Shown here in pieces: positions 61,546-64,000 of a stretch of DNA of 64,000 nt. The position numbers and the translations under genes were made by a program. The notes beneath the pieces are model-generated. The model was not told the origin of the DNA. It saw only the letters and a list, made by a program, of their open reading frames with translations, and made no database searches. Source of the DNA: Phytohalomonas tamaricis (lineage in GTDB: Bacteria > Pseudomonadota > Gammaproteobacteria > Pseudomonadales > Halomonadaceae); contig NZ_PVRV01000024.1 in assembly GCF_003012345.1 (NCBI RefSeq), forward strand, positions 434,001 to 498,000, read 5' to 3'. Every line of letters begins with the position of its first letter. Position 1 is the stretch's first letter.

Positions 61546-62285
61546 GACTGCCCTCGTGCTGATGGCGGTGTGTCACGCGGTGCGTAACTGAACACATCAG
61601 AGAAAACACGCTCCGTTAACGGCTCAATTGCCTCAAGCGTATCGACAACGGCATAGACCATGCCCGGCGAGCCGGAAATAAAGATGCTGGCATCACGCGT
61701 ACTGGAAACACGTTCGCTTAAGGCGTGGTCGATGCGTGCCACCACGCCGTCGAAGCTATGCTCACCCGGCTGCTCAATGACCGGATAGAAGCTGAACTGA
61801 GGATAACGTTCGGCCCAGTGACGCGGCAGGCTCTCAAGATAAAGGTCCTCTCGCTGACGCCCTGCCCACCATAGCTCAATGACGCGACTCGGATCATGTG
61901 CCAATGCTGCCTCAATGATGGCTTTCATTTGAGCGAAACCTGTCCCGGCGGCAATCAACAGGAGCGGACGCGGATCGTCGAGTTCGAATACACACTCACC
62001 GCTGGCCAAGCGAATATCAAGGGTCTGACCGGCGCGCAGCATTTCGAACAGACGCAATGAACTCTCGCTCGTCGCTACATACTGGATATGCAACTCAAGC
62101 GTTCCGGCGCTATCAGGCGCATTGGCGATCGAAAAAGGTACCCACGCATCATCGATACGCACTTCAAGATACTGACCCGGCGCGTGCATTACCTCATCCG
62201 GTTCGCCACGCAAAAATACCCGGTAGATTTCCGGGCTCAAGGTTTCCAGTGTCTCGATCAGACAGGTCAGCGTCCTGGCCGTCAT
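61542..62285 (-). CDS. NAD(P)H-flavin reductase family protein (Fre-like)
   Basis: A 247-residue ferredoxin-reductase-type protein. FAD-domain motif VPFSIANAPDS (R-x-Y-S variant: PFSIAN), glycine motif LLLIAAGTGFAQMKAII for NAD(P), and FISGSPGMVYAVVDTL near the end. There is no N-terminal 2Fe-2S domain, so it is Fre/LuxG-like, reducing free flavin. Gene order after ubiD matches many gammaproteobacteria, and reduced FMN could feed the prenylated-FMN cofactor of UbiD; that link is inference. The N-terminal extension is slightly longer than in E. coli Fre. Confidence 0.85.
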   Translation of the reverse strand: MTARTLTCLIETLETLSPEIYRVFLRGEPDEVMHAPGQYLEVRIDDAWVPFSIANAPDSAGTLELHIQYVATSESSLRLFEMLRAGQTLDIRLASGECVFELDDPRPLLLIAAGTGFAQMKAIIEAALAHDPSRVIELWWAGRQREDLYLESLPRHWAERYPQFSFYPVIEQPGEHSFDGVVARIDHALSERVSSTRDASIFISGSPGMVYAVVDTLEAIEPLTERVFSDVFSYAPRDTPPSARGQS

Positions 62286-62343
62286 CGCATCCTCTTTAAC
62301 ATCGTGAGCCTCATCAGCGCTTGCAGATCAATCCTGCCGAAAC

Positions 62344-63834
62344 TCAGCGCTCAGGAAACTCTGTTTTGGCAAAAATGGCGAACTCATCCCAACGTGCCGA
62401 GACGCGCGCTTTGATATCGTCATCCATGGCAATCGGTACGCCCCACTCACGATCAGTCTCACCTGGCCATTTAGACGTCGCATCCAACCCCATCTTAGAG
62501 CCGAGGCCACTGACGGGAGAGGCAAAATCGAGATAATCGATCGGCGTGTTTTCAACCAGTACAGTATCACGCGCCGGATCCATCCGCGTGGTCATCGCCC
62601 AGATCACATCCTTCCAATCACGTGCATCGATATCATCATCAGCGACAATCACGAACTTGGTGTACATGAACTGGCGCAGAAAACTCCACACGCCCATCAT
62701 TACGCGCTTGGCATGGCCCGGGTATTGTTTTTTCATCGTCACTACCGCAAGACGGTAAGAGCACCCTTCTGGCGGCAGATAGAAGTCGACAATTTCTGGA
62801 AACTGCTTGCGCAGGATCGGCACGAATACCTCATTGAGTGCTACGCCAAGCACCGCTGGCTCGTCAGGTGGACGACCAGTATAGGTAGAATGATAGATCG
62901 GATTGCGCCGATGCGTGATGCGCTCGACGGTGAAGACCGGAAAGGTATCGACTTCGTTGTAATACCCCGTGTGGTCACCGAACGGTCCTTCCGGCGCCGT
63001 ATCATCAGGATAGATGAATCCTTCAAGAATAATTTCAGCAGATGCCGGCACTTCAAGGTCGGCATGCTTGCAGGCTGCCAGTTCTGTCTTTGAGCCACGG
63101 AGCAATCCGGCAAAGGCATACTCAGAGAGCGTATCGGGGACCGGCGTCACCGCGCCGAGAATCGTTGCCGGATCAGCCCCAAGCGCTACCGCAACCGGGA
63201 ACGGCTCGCCAGGATGGGCCTTTTGCCATTCAAGAAAATCGAGCGCCCCCCCGCGATGCGATAACCAGCGCATGATCAGACGATTCTTGCCGATTTTCTG
63301 CTGCCGATAGATGCCAAGATTCTGCCGGCTCTTGTGCGGTCCTTTGGTGACTACCAGCGGCCAGGTCACCAATGGCGCAGCGTCACCTGGCCAACAGTGC
63401 TGAATAGGGATGCGATCTAGATCGACGTCCTCGCCTTCCAGCACAACGTCCTGGCAGGGCGCTTTCCTGATCCGCTTGGGCCCCATGCTCATCACTTGCT
63501 TGAAAATCGGCATCTTGTCCCAGGCATCGCGAAAACCCTTGGGCGGCTCAGGCTCCTTGAGAAAGGCAAGCAGCTCGCCGACCTCACGCAGCGCTGCAAC
63601 CGAATCCTGCCCCATGCCCAACGCAACACGTTTTGGTGTGCCGAACAGGTTGGCCAGCACAGGCATGGTATGGCCTTTAACGTTTTCAAACAGCAGCGCT
63701 GGGCCTTCGGAGCGCAGCACGCGATCACAGATTTCAGTAATTTCCAGGTAAGGGTCGACCTCGGCGGTAATGCGCTTAAGCTCGCCCATCGACTCCAGGG
63801 CCGCCACGAATTCACGCAAGTCATTATATTTCAT
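62344..63834 (-). CDS. ubiD: 3-octaprenyl-4-hydroxybenzoate decarboxylase
   Basis: A 496-residue prenyl-FMN-dependent decarboxylase of ubiquinone synthesis. Conserved segments: [37 protein letters not shown] (in part), [17 protein letters not shown] (contains the Arg/Glu-type catalytic environment), [12 protein letters not shown] with the catalytic Glu, and [20 protein letters not shown] (20 residues). First gene of the ubiD-fre-folM minus-strand operon; GGAAAAG precedes the ATG. Requires UbiX-made cofactor, not encoded here. Confidence 0.96.
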   Translation of the reverse strand: MKYNDLREFVAALESMGELKRITAEVDPYLEITEICDRVLRSEGPALLFENVKGHTMPVLANLFGTPKRVALGMGQDSVAALREVGELLAFLKEPEPPKGFRDAWDKMPIFKQVMSMGPKRIRKAPCQDVVLEGEDVDLDRIPIQHCWPGDAAPLVTWPLVVTKGPHKSRQNLGIYRQQKIGKNRLIMRWLSHRGGALDFLEWQKAHPGEPFPVAVALGADPATILGAVTPVPDTLSEYAFAGLLRGSKTELAACKHADLEVPASAEIILEGFIYPDDTAPEGPFGDHTGYYNEVDTFPVFTVERITHRRNPIYHSTYTGRPPDEPAVLGVALNEVFVPILRKQFPEIVDFYLPPEGCSYRLAVVTMKKQYPGHAKRVMMGVWSFLRQFMYTKFVIVADDDIDARDWKDVIWAMTTRMDPARDTVLVENTPIDYLDFASPVSGLGSKMGLDATSKWPGETDREWGVPIAMDDDIKARVSARWDEFAIFAKTEFPER

Positions 63835-63870
63835 GTGGCTTTTCCTGTCTGTTTGAATGGCTTCAGAGTA

Positions 63871-63890
63871 TCACCCAACGCGTTGGATGA
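63871..63890. promoter_or_regulatory. Palindrome between ubiD and the right-edge gene
   Basis: CCAACGCGTTGG (63875-63886) is a perfect 12-base palindrome, extended by TCA and TGA at symmetric positions with one unpaired base on each side. Just beyond, GTCAC (63904-63908) and GTCAT (63915-63919) are spaced exactly 11 bases apart, like PhoB half-sites. Either could control the rightward gene. Confidence 0.3.
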
Positions 63891-63967
63891 ATGCTGCCAC
63901 ACGGTCACGTCGACGTCATGAACCAGCCCTATCATCGCCATCCTCTAACTCACTCAAGTTCCCGACC

Positions 63968-64000
63968 ATGCCCAAACTGACTCGACGCGAATTTCTCAAA
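63968..64000 (+). CDS. Start of a Tat-exported protein, truncated by window edge
   Basis: The last 33 bases encode MPKLTRREFLK, a near-perfect twin-arginine motif (TRREFLK) at the normal distance from a start codon. Only 11 residues are visible, so the protein cannot be identified, and no convincing ribosome-binding site precedes the ATG. Divergent from ubiD across about 130 bases. A phosphatase or cofactor-containing oxidoreductase would fit a Tat signal, but this is speculation. Confidence 0.5.
   Translation, partial: MPKLTRREFLK

Overview
The window looks like chromosome of a moderately halophilic gammaproteobacterium, most probably Halomonadaceae (Halomonas/Kushneria type). The grounds are gene order and protein type: pilMNOPQ-aroK-aroB-gltBD, argS-ftsN-hslVU-DUF971-ubiEJB-hisE-tatABC, a Pseudomonas-like magnesium-type HemB and an ectoine-utilisation-like eutB/eutC pair. 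No ribosomal RNA, tRNA, insertion sequence, prophage or CRISPR array was seen. The placement is an inference from family resemblance; no database was searched.

Layout. 1-4249: the end of an NAD-type isocitrate dehydrogenase, facing a three-gene catabolic operon (aldehyde dehydrogenase, eutB, eutC). 4490-6338: an exported lactonase-fold protein convergent with a cupin gene. 6704-14155: an L-arabinose-type locus with an AraFGH transporter, a pentonate dehydratase, an FAH-family AraD1-like enzyme and a GntR/FCD regulator. 14352-15650: a RutG-like pyrimidine permease. 15751-19606: a clearly AT-rich islet with an acyltransferase-3 gene, a large multi-pass GT-C-like membrane protein and long non-coding gaps, probably acquired surface-polysaccharide genes. 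19660-32739: on the minus strand, gltBD, then the pilMNOPQ-aroK-aroB run (type IV pilus assembly plus shikimate enzymes). 32918-37270: PBP1A and two tandem DUF481 outer-membrane proteins. 37364-52187: malic enzyme, L31, PriA, ArgS, FtsN, HslVU, DUF971, ubiquinone genes, HisE and the Tat translocase. 52197-58828: ElbB, HemB, then polyphosphate kinase convergent with a Tat-exported PhoX phosphatase; both of these have PHO-box-like repeats upstream. 58974-60515: a DAHP synthase behind an elaborate leader. 60638-63834: a 42-residue membrane peptide, then folM, a flavin-reductase-like gene and ubiD. At the right edge a new gene begins with a twin-arginine signal.

The most interesting element is the DAHP-synthase leader (60049-60515, minus strand). 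A promoter-like sequence precedes a 37-codon leader peptide containing the run YYGYWYWF. It overlaps a complete four-segment attenuator: pause hairpin, antiterminator and a GC-rich terminator ending in TTTT. Downstream of that terminator, and still ahead of the synthase, lies a second aromatic-rich open frame of 46 codons (four Tyr, one Trp and one Phe among residues 4-17). Its stop codon sits inside a hairpin just upstream of the synthase ribosome-binding site. This suggests two-stage, ribosome-mediated sensing of Tyr, Trp and Phe at the entry to aromatic biosynthesis.

Connections within the window: phosphate-starvation control probably links ppk1 and phoX; tatABC here would export PhoX and the truncated right-edge protein; aroB, aroK and the DAHP synthase feed the shikimate pathway; ubiE, ubiJ, ubiB and ubiD belong to ubiquinone synthesis.
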